From an uncultured Acetobacteraceae bacterium (lineage in GTDB: Bacteria; Pseudomonadota; Alphaproteobacteria; Acetobacterales; Acetobacteraceae): a DNA stretch of 37,582 nucleotides. The notes under the pieces are model-generated. The model was not told the DNA's origin. It did not search any database and saw only the letters and a list, made by a program, of their open reading frames with translations. Position 1 is the first letter of the stretch; every line of letters begins with the position of its first letter. The position numbers were made by a program, and so were the translations under genes. This document shows, one piece after another, positions 24,413 through 32,536 of the stretch. The stretch covers positions 1-37,582 of the forward strand of contig CADCTL010000242.1 in NCBI GenBank assembly GCA_902805625.1, read 5' to 3'.

Positions 24413-25386
24413 CCCGGCACGTGGATGCAGCGCGCGGCCCGGCCCGGCACGGGCGAGCGCGGCGCGGGCACGGCGGCGGTGCAGGCGGGCTCCTCCACCT
24501 CCGGGCAGCGCGGCGCGAAGGGGCAACCGGTGGGCGCGCGCTCCAGCGAGGGCGGCGCGCCGGGGATGGTGGTGAGGCGCTTGCCGCGCATCCCGGCGTG
24601 GACCGTGGCGCCGAGCAGGCCGCGCGGGTAGGGGTGGAGCGGGCCGCCCATCAGCGCGCCGACCGGCCCTTCCTCCACCACCTTGCCGGCGTACATCACC
24701 GCCACCCGGTCGGCGATCTCGCCGGCCACGCCGAGGTCGTGGGTCACGAAGACCACGCCCATGCCCATCTGCTCTTGGAGCTTCCGCAGCAGCAACAGCA
24801 CCTGGATTTGCACGGTGGCGTCGAGCGCCGTGGTCGGCTCGTCGGCCAGCAGCAGCTTCGGCCGGCAGGCCAGCGCCACCGCGATCATGGCGCGCTGGCG
24901 CAGGCCGCCGGACAGCTCGTGCGGGTAGGCTGCCAAGCGGCGTTTGGCGGAGGGGATCTGGACCAGCTCCAGCAGCTCTAGCGCGCGGGCATCGGCTTCG
25001 CGGCGGGACGCCTTCTCGTGGCGGCGAACCGTTTCGCCGATCTGCTGGCCGATCGTGAACACCGGGTCGAGGGCGGTCATCGGCTCCTGGAAGATCATCG
25101 CCACGTCGCCGCCGCGGAAATCCTGGAGCGCGCCCTCGTCCATGGCCTGCACGTCGCGCCCGGCGACCTCAATCGTCCCTTCGACGCGGGCGGTGCGGGG
25201 CAGCAGGCGCATCAGCGCGCGCAGGGTGACGGACTTGCCGGAGCCGCTCTCGCCCAGGATGCAGAGCACCTCGCCCGTCGCCAGGTCGAGGTCCACGCCG
25301 TTCACCGCGTGGACGGTGGAGTCGCGGGACACGAAGCGCACGGAAAGGTCGCGCAGCCGCATCAGCGGGGTCGCGGGGGCGCTCAT
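24409..25386 (-). CDS. Peptide/nickel-type ABC transporter ATPase (DppD/OppD-like)
   Basis: A 325-residue ATPase of the dipeptide/oligopeptide/nickel import family, which energises uptake through two permeases. Walker A GESGSGKS is at 45-52, the Q-loop MIFQEPMTALDPVFTIGQQI, signature ELSGGLRQRAMIAVALA and Walker B KLLLADEPTTALD. The C-terminal OppC-type extension carries cysteines in GCPFAPRCPEVEEPAC, as in family members with an iron-sulfur-like region. It overlaps the upstream ATPase gene by 4 nt. No permease or substrate-binding gene is in the window, so the rest of the transporter must be elsewhere. The frame is open far upstream; ATG 25386 matches the family start. Confidence 0.93.
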   Translation of the reverse strand: MSAPATPLMRLRDLSVRFVSRDSTVHAVNGVDLDLATGEVLCILGESGSGKSVTLRALMRLLPRTARVEGTIEVAGRDVQAMDEGALQDFRGGDVAMIFQEPMTALDPVFTIGQQIGETVRRHEKASRREADARALELLELVQIPSAKRRLAAYPHELSGGLRQRAMIAVALACRPKLLLADEPTTALDATVQIQVLLLLRKLQEQMGMGVVFVTHDLGVAGEIADRVAVMYAGKVVEEGPVGALMGGPLHPYPRGLLGATVHAGMRGKRLTTIPGAPPSLERAPTGCPFAPRCPEVEEPACTAAVPAPRSPVPGRAARCIHVPG

Positions 25387-26438
25387 GCCGCGAGCCTCGC
25401 CGCTTGGCTGTGGCCGCTGCCGGGATCGGCCATGTGGCACCTCGCCAAGTGGCCGCCGCCGAGGTCGGCCGCCACCGGGGCGCGCTCGGCGCAGACCGGC
25501 TCGGCGTGCGGGCAGCGGGTGCGGAATCGGCAGCCGGAAGGCGGGTTGATGGGATTGGGCGGGTCGCCCGTCAGCGGCGGTTCCGTGCGGCGGCGTGCCG
25601 GGTCCATGGAGGGGCGGCTGGCCAGCAGCGCGCGGGTGTAGGGGTGCGCCGGGCGCTCGTAGATGGAGTCCACCGGGCCGATCTCCGCCACCTCGCCGAG
25701 GTACATCACCAGCACCCGGTCGCTGATGTACTGCACCACGTTGAGGTCGTGGCTGATGAAGACGTAGGTGAGGCCGAAGCGCTCCTTCAGGTCCACCAGG
25801 AGGTTGAGCACCTGCGCTTCCACGCTCTTGTCCAGCGCCGACACCGGCTCGTCCAGCAGCACCAGGCGCGGGCGGAGCGCCAGGGCGCGGGCGATGTTCA
25901 CGCGCTGGCGCTGGCCGCCGGACAGCTCGTGCGGGTAGCGGCGGGCGAATTGCGCGGGGGCGAGGCCCACCGCCGCCAGCAGCTCCCGCGCCCGTTCCCG
26001 CGCCTCGCCGCCGGGGAGGCCGTGGACGCGCGGGGCGAAGGCGATGCTGTCCTCGATCGGCAAGCGCGGGTTGAGCGAGGCGTAGCTGTCCTGGAACACC
26101 ATCTGGACCTGGCGGCGGTACTCCTTCAAGCCGATGCCGCCCGTTTGGCTGTCCTGCCCCACGCCCTCGCCGTCGAAGACCATGGAGCCGGCATCCAGGT
26201 CCAGCAGGCGCATCAGCAGGCGGGCGGTGGTGGATTTGCCGCAGCCGGACTCGCCCACGATGCCCAAGGTCTCGCCCTTCCGCACGGCGAAGGAAACGTC
26301 GTCCACCGCGCGCACGGTGGCGACGGTCCGGCCGAACAGGCCGCCTTTGATGGGGAAGTGCTTGCGGAGGCCGGCGAGCGCCAGGAGGGGCTGGCCGGGG
26401 CCGCCGCGGTCGAGGATGTCGGTGTCGGGAGGGGTCAT
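25383..26438 (-). CDS. Peptide/nickel-type ABC transporter ATPase (DppF/OppF-like)
   Basis: A 351-residue ATPase, partner of the preceding OppD-like protein. It starts [12 protein letters not shown] and contains [16 protein letters not shown], the typical OppF N-terminus. Walker A GESGCGKS is at 62-69, followed by the Q-loop [15 protein letters not shown], signature [16 protein letters not shown] and Walker [14 protein letters not shown]. The cysteine-rich tail ([16 protein letters not shown]) is complete. The frame is open to 26753, but ATG 26438 is chosen because the preceding residues are unlike the family. It is the first gene of a four-gene minus-strand cluster, divergent from a Lrp-type domain gene with 190 nt between. 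Confidence 0.93.
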   Translation of the reverse strand: MTPPDTDILDRGGPGQPLLALAGLRKHFPIKGGLFGRTVATVRAVDDVSFAVRKGETLGIVGESGCGKSTTARLLMRLLDLDAGSMVFDGEGVGQDSQTGGIGLKEYRRQVQMVFQDSYASLNPRLPIEDSIAFAPRVHGLPGGEARERARELLAAVGLAPAQFARRYPHELSGGQRQRVNIARALALRPRLVLLDEPVSALDKSVEAQVLNLLVDLKERFGLTYVFISHDLNVVQYISDRVLVMYLGEVAEIGPVDSIYERPAHPYTRALLASRPSMDPARRRTEPPLTGDPPNPINPPSGCRFRTRCPHAEPVCAERAPVAADLGGGHLARCHMADPGSGHSQAARLAA

Positions 26439-26628
26439 AGGGCGTCCAGGCGGCGGTGTTGGATGCTGCGGTCTCAGGCGAGGCGCTGCAATCCGCGTGC
26501 CAGCGGCAATCCGCTCGCGGCGTGCTGCCGTGGCACCGTGCCCGTGCTCCCGCCGTGGGCAACGGCCCTTCCCGGCCGCCTGCCTGCCCGCCATGCTGCC
26601 GGCGGCACCGGGCCGCGGGGAAGGGGCG

Positions 26629-26883
26629 ATGCGGGCGATATTCGTCATGATCAAGTGCGAGATGGGCCAGGCGTACCGCGTGGCGCGCGACATCGCAGAC
26701 GGCATCGAGGAGGCATCGGAGATGCATTCCATCTCCGGCCAATACGATCTCATGGGTAAGTTCTACCTTGCCCCCGACCAGGACATCGGCCTCTTCGTCG
26801 TAGAGCGGCTGCAAACGGTGCCCGGCGTGAAGGACACCTACACCTTGCAAACCTTCAACGCCTTCACCGCCGCTCAAGGATAA
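26629..26883 (+). CDS. Stand-alone Lrp/AsnC-type ligand-binding (RAM) domain protein
   Basis: An 84-residue protein equal to the C-terminal RAM domain of Lrp/AsnC regulators, with no DNA-binding helix-turn-helix. Key features are [19 protein letters not shown] at the N-terminus, the [12 protein letters not shown] strand, and [21 protein letters not shown] at the C-terminus. Such small proteins form ring-shaped oligomers and can bind amino acids or modulate full-length relatives. A good AAGGGG ribosome site precedes ATG 26629, which decides this start over a longer open frame. It is divergent from the peptide-type ABC ATPases. A compact hairpin follows directly after the stop. Confidence 0.9.
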   Translation: MRAIFVMIKCEMGQAYRVARDIADGIEEASEMHSISGQYDLMGKFYLAPDQDIGLFVVERLQTVPGVKDTYTLQTFNAFTAAQG

Positions 26884-26903
26884 GTTTTCGCCGCCGCGAA
26901 AAC
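26884..26903 (+). terminator. Perfect 8-bp hairpin directly after the Lrp-type gene
   Basis: GTTTTCGC (26884-26891) pairs with GCGAAAAC (26896-26903) around a CGCC tetraloop, starting at the base after the stop codon. The stem itself is AT-rich at its base, and no T-run follows. It may end or stabilise the short transcript. Confidence 0.4.
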
Positions 26904-27027
26904 GCCTCGGATCGGCCAAGCCGCCGCCGTGCGGATCGCGGAGTGTGCTCCTCGAACGCTGGTATGTTGCTGGTTCGCGCACCGAGCCGGGGGTGGACCG
27001 TCAACCGGCGCCAGGAGAGACCGGACC

Positions 27028-27318
27028 ATGAGAAGCCTGACCGCCGCCGTCCTATCCGCCGCGCTGCTGGCCGGCTGCACGGATCCCTACGGACGGGTGG
27101 ATTACGGCCGCACCGCCCTGCTCGGGGTGGGTGTCGGCGCGGCCGCCGCGCTGACGGCGGGCGCGCTGTCCGACAAGCCCCGGCCCTACTACGGCAATCG
27201 AGGCGGCTACCGCGGCGGGTATGGCGGCGGCGGATACGGCTACGGCGCGCCGCAGCGCGGTTACGGCTACAGCGGCTACGGTTCGCCGCGGGGCGGCGGT
27301 TACTACGGCGGCTGGTAG
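27028..27318 (+). CDS. Small glycine/tyrosine-rich lipoprotein
   Basis: A 96-residue predicted lipoprotein. The signal MRSLTAAVLSAALLAGC ends in a canonical lipobox LAGC (Cys17). The mature part has a short hydrophobic segment (residues about 30-46, LLGVGVGAAAALTAGAL), followed by about 45 residues built of Gly, Tyr and Arg repeats (RGGYGGG, RGYGYSGYG). Low complexity of this kind is common in small envelope proteins and gives no function. AGGAGA lies 9 nt before ATG 27028. The gene is convergent with the amidase gene, 6 nt away, with no visible terminator. Confidence 0.8.
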   Translation: MRSLTAAVLSAALLAGCTDPYGRVDYGRTALLGVGVGAAAALTAGALSDKPRPYYGNRGGYRGGYGGGGYGYGAPQRGYGYSGYGSPRGGGYYGGW

Positions 27319-27324
27319 GCGCCC

Positions 27325-28824
27325 TCAGCCGAAGCCGAGGAAGCCTTCGTTGCCGCTGATGGGCGCCGCCGCGCGCAGGGCCGCGACGTCCGGCACGGGG
27401 CGGCGCAGCGCGGGGTCGGACGCGAAGGCCTCCTCCAGCGCCGCCGCAACACCGAGGACGAAGGCGTCGCCGCCGCGCGGCCCCACGATCTGCAACCCGA
27501 AGGGCATGCCCTTGGAGTCGGTGCCGACGGGCAGGCTGATGGCCGGGTGGCCGGTCAGCGTGACGTAGTAGGCCAGCGCGAGCCAGTGGAAGTAGGTGCG
27601 GGTCGGCTTGCCGTCGATCTCGGCGGGGTAGAGCTCGCGCCAGGGCCGCGGGCTGATCGTGATGGCCGGGGTGATGAGCACGTCGTGCCGCTCGAAGAAG
27701 CGCTGGAAGCCGCGGTAGATGCGGGTCTGGGCGGCCGCGGCGCGGACGTGGTCGTTGAGGTTGTACCGCAGGCCCTCCTCCACGTTGGCGCGGACGTTGG
27801 GGCCGACGTCCTCCGGCCGCTTTTGCACCTTCTCCAGGTGGGAGTGCAGGAAGCTGCCGGCGCGCAGCACCTCGAAGGCCGTGTCGCCGTCCGTGCAGTC
27901 CGGGTGCGCTTCGGCGGCGTCGCGGAACAGCTTGGAGGAAGCGGCGGCCACCTTGCGGAACGCCTCGCGCACCGTTTCTTCGACCGGGGCCAAGCCGAAG
28001 TCTTCGCTGAAGGCGAGGCTCAGGGTGGACAGGTCGATCGCGCGCGCGGGGTGGAACAACGCCTTTTCGCCGCGCACGGGCCGGGCGTGCAGCGTGTAGG
28101 CCAGCGGGTCGGCGGCGTCGTCCGAGGCCATGGCGGAGAGCAGCAGCGCCGCGTCCGGCACGTTGCGCGCCATCGGGCCCAGCACGGGCAGGCAGGACCA
28201 ACCGAGGCCGCGCTTCTCGGACGGCACCAAGCCGGCGCTCGGCCGGAAGCCGACGATGCCGCAAAAGGCCGCCGGGTTGCGGAGCGAGCCGCCGGTGTCG
28301 GAGCCGGAGCAGAGCGGCGCCATGCCGGTGGCGAGCGCGACGGCCGAGCCGCCGGAGGAGCCGGCCGCGGAGCGCGCGGGGTCGAAGGGGTTGCCGGTGG
28401 CGCCGTAGACGGCGTTGCGGGTGTTGGCGCCGGCGCCGAATTCAGGGGTGTTGGTCTTGCCGAAGACCACGGCGCCCGCGGCGCGGACGCGCGCCACCAT
28501 GCCGCAGTCGGCGTCCGGCACGAAGTCGCGGAAGATCGGGCTGCCGTAGGTGGTGCGGACGCCCGCGACCTCCTCCAGGTCCTTGATGCCGACCGGGAGG
28601 CCGTGCAGCGGTTGGAGGTGGTCGCCGCGCACCACCGCGGCCTCGGCCTCGCGCGCGGCGGCGCGGGCGCGGTCCGTGTCGAGCGCGACCACGGCGTTCA
28701 CCGCCGGGTTCACCGCTTCGATGCGCGACAGGCAGCTTTCCAGCAGCTCCACCGGCGACAGGGCCTTGCGGCCGATCAGGCGCCGCGCCTCGACGGCGGA
28801 CAGGTCGCAGGGCTCGGTGGTCAT
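27325..28824 (-). CDS. Amidase signature family enzyme
   Basis: A 499-residue serine amidase, hydrolysing an amide to acid and ammonia. The Lys-cisSer-Ser triad is visible, with Lys81 in VGIKDLEEVAGV, Ser156 in AAGSSGGSAVALATG and nucleophile Ser180 in GSDTGGSLRNPAAFCG. The 24-residue spacing between the serines equals that of characterised members. No GatB or GatC gene is near, and the sequence lacks obvious GatA-specific context, so it is more likely a catabolic amidase than the tRNA amidotransferase. Its start overlaps the macrodomain gene stop by 4 nt. It ends the cluster GGT-macrodomain-amidase. Substrate unknown. Confidence 0.92.
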   Translation of the reverse strand: MTTEPCDLSAVEARRLIGRKALSPVELLESCLSRIEAVNPAVNAVVALDTDRARAAAREAEAAVVRGDHLQPLHGLPVGIKDLEEVAGVRTTYGSPIFRDFVPDADCGMVARVRAAGAVVFGKTNTPEFGAGANTRNAVYGATGNPFDPARSAAGSSGGSAVALATGMAPLCSGSDTGGSLRNPAAFCGIVGFRPSAGLVPSEKRGLGWSCLPVLGPMARNVPDAALLLSAMASDDAADPLAYTLHARPVRGEKALFHPARAIDLSTLSLAFSEDFGLAPVEETVREAFRKVAAASSKLFRDAAEAHPDCTDGDTAFEVLRAGSFLHSHLEKVQKRPEDVGPNVRANVEEGLRYNLNDHVRAAAAQTRIYRGFQRFFERHDVLITPAITISPRPWRELYPAEIDGKPTRTYFHWLALAYYVTLTGHPAISLPVGTDSKGMPFGLQIVGPRGGDAFVLGVAAALEEAFASDPALRRPVPDVAALRAAAPISGNEGFLGFG

Positions 28825-29312
28825 GCGGCGAGTTCCTTCTCGTAGGCGGCGAGCGTCGCGGGGTCGAAGCAGGCGAAGGCGATGTCGAGGTCCGCGCCGA
28901 CCTCGCGGCAGGTGGCGACAGCGATGCGCGTCGCCTCGGCGACGGGGTAGCCGTAGATGCCGGTGGAGATGGCAGGGAAGGCGATGGAGGTGCCGCCGGC
29001 TTCGCGCAGCCGAGCCAGCGAAGCCCGGTAGGCGCCGGCCAGCAGCGCCGCCTCGCCCTGCCCGCCGCCGCGCCACACCGGGCCGACGGCGTGGATCACG
29101 TGGCGCGCTCTCAAGCGGAAGCCCGGCGTGGTCCGCGCTTCGCCGGTCGGGCAGCCGCCGATGCGCCGGCAGGCCGCGAGCAGTTCCGGTCCGGCCGCTC
29201 GATGCACCGCGCCGTCCACGCCGCCGCCACCGGCCAGCCGATCGTTTGCCGCGGTGACGACCGCGTCCACGTCGAGCGTCGTGATGTCGGCCAGCACCGC
29301 GCGCATCGGCAT
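28821..29312 (-). CDS. Macrodomain protein, probable O-acetyl-ADP-ribose deacetylase
   Basis: A 163-residue stand-alone macrodomain of the YmdB/MacroD type. Proteins of this group bind ADP-ribose and remove acetyl or ADP-ribosyl groups. The catalytic-loop pattern is present as VVTAANDRLAGGGGVDGAVHRAAG with Asn23, and the second loop as FPAISTGIYGYPVAEA. ARHVIHAVGPVWRGG is also typical. Start ATG 29312 gives MPMRAVLADIT; ATG 29306 is a close alternative. It sits 5 nt after the second GGT gene and overlaps the amidase gene, so it is likely on the same transcript. Why an ADP-ribose enzyme accompanies two amide-bond enzymes is unclear. Confidence 0.9.
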   Translation of the reverse strand: MPMRAVLADITTLDVDAVVTAANDRLAGGGGVDGAVHRAAGPELLAACRRIGGCPTGEARTTPGFRLRARHVIHAVGPVWRGGGQGEAALLAGAYRASLARLREAGGTSIAFPAISTGIYGYPVAEATRIAVATCREVGADLDIAFACFDPATLAAYEKELAA

Positions 29313-29317
29313 CGGCG

Positions 29318-30931
29318 TCAGAACCCCAGGGCGCAGCCGTCCTTGCGCGGGTCGCTGCCCGCGACCAGCACGCCGCGCTCGTGGTCTATGCGGATCGCTT
29401 GGCCGCCGCCGTGCGGCTTGGCGATGACCTCGCAGCGGTGGCCGAGCTGTTGCAGCCGCTCGACCGCCGCCGCGGGGATGCCGCGCTCCAGCTCCACCAC
29501 CCCCTTGGCCGGGTTGGGGAAGAGGCGCGGGCAGTCGATGGCTTCCTGCACGTCCAAGCCGAATTCGAAGTGGTTGGACAGGAACAGGGTCTGGCCCATC
29601 GGCTGGAAGTGCCCGCCCATGACGCCGTAGGGCATGATGGCCTGGCCGTTCTTCACCACCATGCCGGGGATGATGGTGTGCATGGGCCGCTTGTTGGGCG
29701 CGATGCAGTTCGGGTGGCCTTCCTGCAAGCGGAAGCCGTAGCCGCGGTTTTGCAGCATCACGCCCGCGCCCTCGGCCAGGATGCCGCTGCCGAAGCTCTC
29801 GAAGAGGGAGTTGATGAAGGAGCAGGCGTTGCCCTCGCCGTCCACCACGCAGAGGTACACCGTGTCGCGGTGGCGCGCGTGGTCGGCGGTGCCGGCCGGC
29901 GGCAGGGCGGGCGTGGCGCGCGAGTCGTCGATCAGGCCGCGCAGCTTGGCGAGGTAGGCGGGGTCGGTGAGGCGCGCCACCGGCACGTCGGCCTGCAAGG
30001 GGTCGGCGAGGAACGCGTCGCGGTCGCGGTAGGCGAGGCGCGCCGCTTCCACGTGGCGGTGCAGCCGCTCGGGGGAGAGCGGGCCGCCGTCGGGCGGCTC
30101 GAACCCTTCCAAGATGCCCAGGATCTGCAACACGTGGAGGCCGACGCCGTTGGGCGGGCACTGGACCACCTCCATGCCGCGCCAGGGCGCGCGGATGGGC
30201 TCCACGAATTCCGCGACTTCCAGGCCGGCGGCGAAGTCGGCTTCCGTGTGCAGCCCGCCCGCGTCCCGCAGCGCCGACACCATGGAAGCCGCGATCTGGC
30301 CCTCGTAGAAGGCGCGCGGCCCCTCCTCGGCCACGGCGCGGAGGGTTCGGCCCAGTTCGGGTTGGACGAAGCGGTGGCCGACCGCGGGCGCTTCACCGCC
30401 GGGCAAGAAGCGGCGGTGGGAGGCGTCGTTCAGGCGCAGCTTCTCGGCGGCGTTGGCCCAGTCGAGGGCGACGCGGGCGTGGACGGGCCAGCCCTCCTCG
30501 GCGCAGCGGATGGCGGGGCGGAGCAACTCGGCCAGCTCCTTGCGCCCGTGTGTCCGGTTCAGCAGCGCCCAGGCGGAGATCGCGCCCGGCACGGTGACGG
30601 AATGCGGCGAGGCGGGCGTCAGGGCCTCGACTCCCCGCCCACGCAGCGCCTCGGGCGTGGCGGCGGCGGGGGCGCGTCCGGAGCCGTTCAGCGCCACCAC
30701 CTCCCCCGAGCCGGCCGGCGCGTAAAGGCAGAAGCAGTCGCCGCCGACGCCGGTGCTCTGCGGCTCCACGACGCCCAGCACGGCTACGGCGGCGATCGCG
30801 GCGTCCAGCGCGTTGCCGCCGGCGCGCAGCACGTCCAGCGCGGTCAGGGTGGCGATCGGCATGGAAGTGGCGGCCATGCCGCCGGTGGCGTAGACGGCGC
30901 TGCGGCCGGGGGCGTGGAAATCGCGCTTCAT
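29318..30931 (-). CDS. Gamma-glutamyltransferase family protein, second paralogue
   Basis: A 537-residue GGT-family Ntn hydrolase. Autoprocessing is predicted before Thr357 in RHRDTVYLCVVDGEGNACS. Other blocks are GMAATSMPIATLTALDVLRAGGNALDAA, VEPQSTGVGGDCFCLY and SFGSGILAEGAGVMLQNRG. The last contains the residues that line the gamma-glutamyl site in GGT, and a C-terminal PHGGGQAI block is also seen. No signal peptide is seen. It is clearly diverged from the other GGT-like protein (16096-17889), so the two are probably not redundant. It is first in a three-gene minus-strand cluster with a macrodomain and an amidase. Start ATG 30931 fits the family; the frame is open further upstream. Confidence 0.92.
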   Translation of the reverse strand: MKRDFHAPGRSAVYATGGMAATSMPIATLTALDVLRAGGNALDAAIAAVAVLGVVEPQSTGVGGDCFCLYAPAGSGEVVALNGSGRAPAAATPEALRGRGVEALTPASPHSVTVPGAISAWALLNRTHGRKELAELLRPAIRCAEEGWPVHARVALDWANAAEKLRLNDASHRRFLPGGEAPAVGHRFVQPELGRTLRAVAEEGPRAFYEGQIAASMVSALRDAGGLHTEADFAAGLEVAEFVEPIRAPWRGMEVVQCPPNGVGLHVLQILGILEGFEPPDGGPLSPERLHRHVEAARLAYRDRDAFLADPLQADVPVARLTDPAYLAKLRGLIDDSRATPALPPAGTADHARHRDTVYLCVVDGEGNACSFINSLFESFGSGILAEGAGVMLQNRGYGFRLQEGHPNCIAPNKRPMHTIIPGMVVKNGQAIMPYGVMGGHFQPMGQTLFLSNHFEFGLDVQEAIDCPRLFPNPAKGVVELERGIPAAAVERLQQLGHRCEVIAKPHGGGQAIRIDHERGVLVAGSDPRKDGCALGF

Positions 30932-31036
30932 GCTGTTCCTGTCCCCTCCGGGCTTCCCTCCGCGTCTCGCATGGCCCCGGTCCCGCGGCAACCCGGCGCT
31001 TCCCAGGCGCCGCGCCGCCGCGCTATGCCGGAGTCC

Positions 31037-31378
31037 ATGGCGGACGGCATCTCCTACGATGATTTCGAGCGGGTCGAGATCCGGGTCGGCACGGTCATCG
31101 ACGCGCAGCCCTTCCCCGAAGCGCGCAAGCCCTCCATCAAGCTTTGGGTGGAGTTCGGCGGCGCCGTCGGGGTGCGGAAGACCTCCGCCCAGATCACCAA
31201 GCACTACTCCCCGGACCGGCTGATCGGCCGGCAGGTGGTGGCGGTGGTGAACTTCCCGCCCCGGCAGATCGGCCCGTTCATGAGCGAGGTGCTGGTGCTG
31301 GGCGTCCCTGATGAGGCCGGCGAGGTCGTGCTGCTGCGCCCGGACCTGAAGGTGCCCGACGGCGGGCGGATGTTCTGA
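31037..31378 (+). CDS. csaA: tRNA-binding-domain chaperone CsaA
   Basis: A 113-residue protein consisting of one OB-fold tRNA-binding domain as in CsaA, a dimeric protein with export-related chaperone activity in Bacillus and structural similarity to Trbp111. Typical sequence is [40 protein letters not shown], and [22 protein letters not shown] 31037 has a GGAG ribosome site at good distance, while ATG 31025, four codons earlier, has none. It is followed 2 nt later by gpt and is probably co-transcribed with it. It is divergent from the GGT cluster with 105 nt between. Confidence 0.92.
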   Translation: MADGISYDDFERVEIRVGTVIDAQPFPEARKPSIKLWVEFGGAVGVRKTSAQITKHYSPDRLIGRQVVAVVNFPPRQIGPFMSEVLVLGVPDEAGEVVLLRPDLKVPDGGRMF

Positions 31379-31380
31379 GG

Positions 31381-31863
31381 GTGGCCGCGCCCCGCTACTA
31401 CACCGTGAGCTGGGACCAGCTCCACCGCGATTCCAAGGCGCTCGCCTGGCGGCTGGTGGAACGCGGGCCGTTCCGCGGCGTGTGCGCCATCACCCGCGGC
31501 GGGCTGATCCCGGCGGCCATCGTGGCGCGGGAGTTGGAGTGCCGCATCATCGAGACGGTGTCGGTCGTCACCTACGACGAGGAGGAGCGGGGCGAACCCA
31601 GCGTGGTGAAGCCGCCCGCGGCCGCCGGCGACGGAGAGGGCTGGCTTCTGGTGGACGATCTGGTGGACACTGGCACCACGGCGCGGCTGGTTCGCGGGTT
31701 GCTGCCGCGGGCGCACTTCGCCACGGTCTACGCCAAGCCCGCCGGCCGGCCGCTGGTGGACACCTTCGTCACGGAGGTGAGCCAGGACACCTGGATATTG
31801 TTCCCCTGGGACACGGAAGCGCAGTTCGTCGCGCCGATCGCCCGCACCGCCGGGGGCGGATAA
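31381..31863 (+). CDS. gpt: Xanthine-guanine phosphoribosyltransferase
   Basis: XGPRT (160 residues) salvages guanine and xanthine to GMP and XMP with PRPP. The protein resembles E. coli Gpt along its length, with [16 protein letters not shown] at the N-terminus, [18 protein letters not shown], the PRPP-binding loop [13 protein letters not shown], and [12 protein letters not shown] followed by [11 protein letters not shown]. It starts with GTG 31381, 2 nt after csaA. It complements the de novo purine genes at the start of the window, but they are 26 kb apart and unlinked in expression. Confidence 0.95.
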   Translation: MAAPRYYTVSWDQLHRDSKALAWRLVERGPFRGVCAITRGGLIPAAIVARELECRIIETVSVVTYDEEERGEPSVVKPPAAAGDGEGWLLVDDLVDTGTTARLVRGLLPRAHFATVYAKPAGRPLVDTFVTEVSQDTWILFPWDTEAQFVAPIARTAGGG

Positions 31864-31962
31864 GTCCCGGTCCGTTCTGCAAGCGGCGCCGAACCCGACC
31901 GGTGCTCCGCCGTTGTGGCCGCCATGGCCGCGTCGCGGTCCAACAGCGGGAGACAGCCACCC

Positions 31963-32490
31963 ATGATTCGCCGCACCCTCCTCCTCGCCGGCGCCGCCGG
32001 CGCGGGCCTCGCCTCCGCCCTCAGCCTCCCCGCCGCCGCGCAGCAGCGGGCGATGTCCCCCAGCGGCGCGGCGCTCGACAGCACGACGCAGATGGCGCTG
32101 GGCGGCATGGCCTTCGCGCTGGCCACCAGCCAGCTGGCGATGCAGCGGGCCGAGAGCCCGCTGGCGAGGACCTTCGCCCAGCTCGAAGCGGAGGAGCAGA
32201 TGGCCTTCGCCGACGCCCGCCGAATGGGCGGCCTGCCTGTGCCCTCGCCTTCCATGATGGACACGCAGAAGCAGCAGATGGTGCAGCAACTGCAATCCAT
32301 GAGCGGCGCCCAGTTCGACCGCATGTTCGTGCAGGGCCAGATCATGGGCCACCAGGAGCTGTTGCAGTTGCACCAGACCCTGGCGCAGTCGGGCGCGACG
32401 CAGGGGGACCGGATGCTCGCCACGGTCGCGGTGCCGGCCATCAAGAGCCACCTGGCGATGCTGCAAGGCATCCAGCAGATGCGCTCGTAG
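31963..32490 (+). CDS. Secreted DUF4142-like protein
   Basis: A 175-residue exported protein. The twin-Arg-like start MIRRTLLLAGAAGAGLASAL is followed by LPAAAQQ, with cleavage likely after AAA (around residue 27). The mature part is helical and rich in Gln and Met. It has the DUF4142 ferritin-like pattern: ASQ-type FALATSQLAMQRAESPLARTFAQ, EAEEQMAFADA, FDRMFVQGQIMGHQELLQLHQTLAQ and LATVAVPAIKSHLAMLQ. The role of this family is not established. GGGAGA precedes ATG 31963 by about 9 nt; an upstream in-frame ATG would extend past the signal peptide and is rejected. It is convergent with the CorC gene. Confidence 0.88.
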   Translation: MIRRTLLLAGAAGAGLASALSLPAAAQQRAMSPSGAALDSTTQMALGGMAFALATSQLAMQRAESPLARTFAQLEAEEQMAFADARRMGGLPVPSPSMMDTQKQQMVQQLQSMSGAQFDRMFVQGQIMGHQELLQLHQTLAQSGATQGDRMLATVAVPAIKSHLAMLQGIQQMRS

Positions 32491-32498
32491 AGCGCGGC

Positions 32499-32529
32499 GG
32501 GCGGGCCGCCCGGCATCGGCGGTCCGCCC
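32499..32529. terminator. 12-bp hairpin between convergent genes
   Basis: Bases 32499-32510 pair with 32518-32529 over 12 positions including one G-T wobble, with a 7-nt loop. It occupies most of the 46-nt gap between the DUF4142 gene and the CorC-family gene, and there is no T-run on either strand. It resembles the hairpin at 7052-7081 in form and placement. Confidence 0.5.
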
Positions 32530-32536
32530 AAGTTCC

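Noticed and set aside
24409-26982. A single giant fused ABC protein on the minus strand
   Set aside because: The long open frame reads the OppF-like gene out of phase before entering the OppD-like gene. Two separate genes with a 4-nt overlap explain all the motifs.
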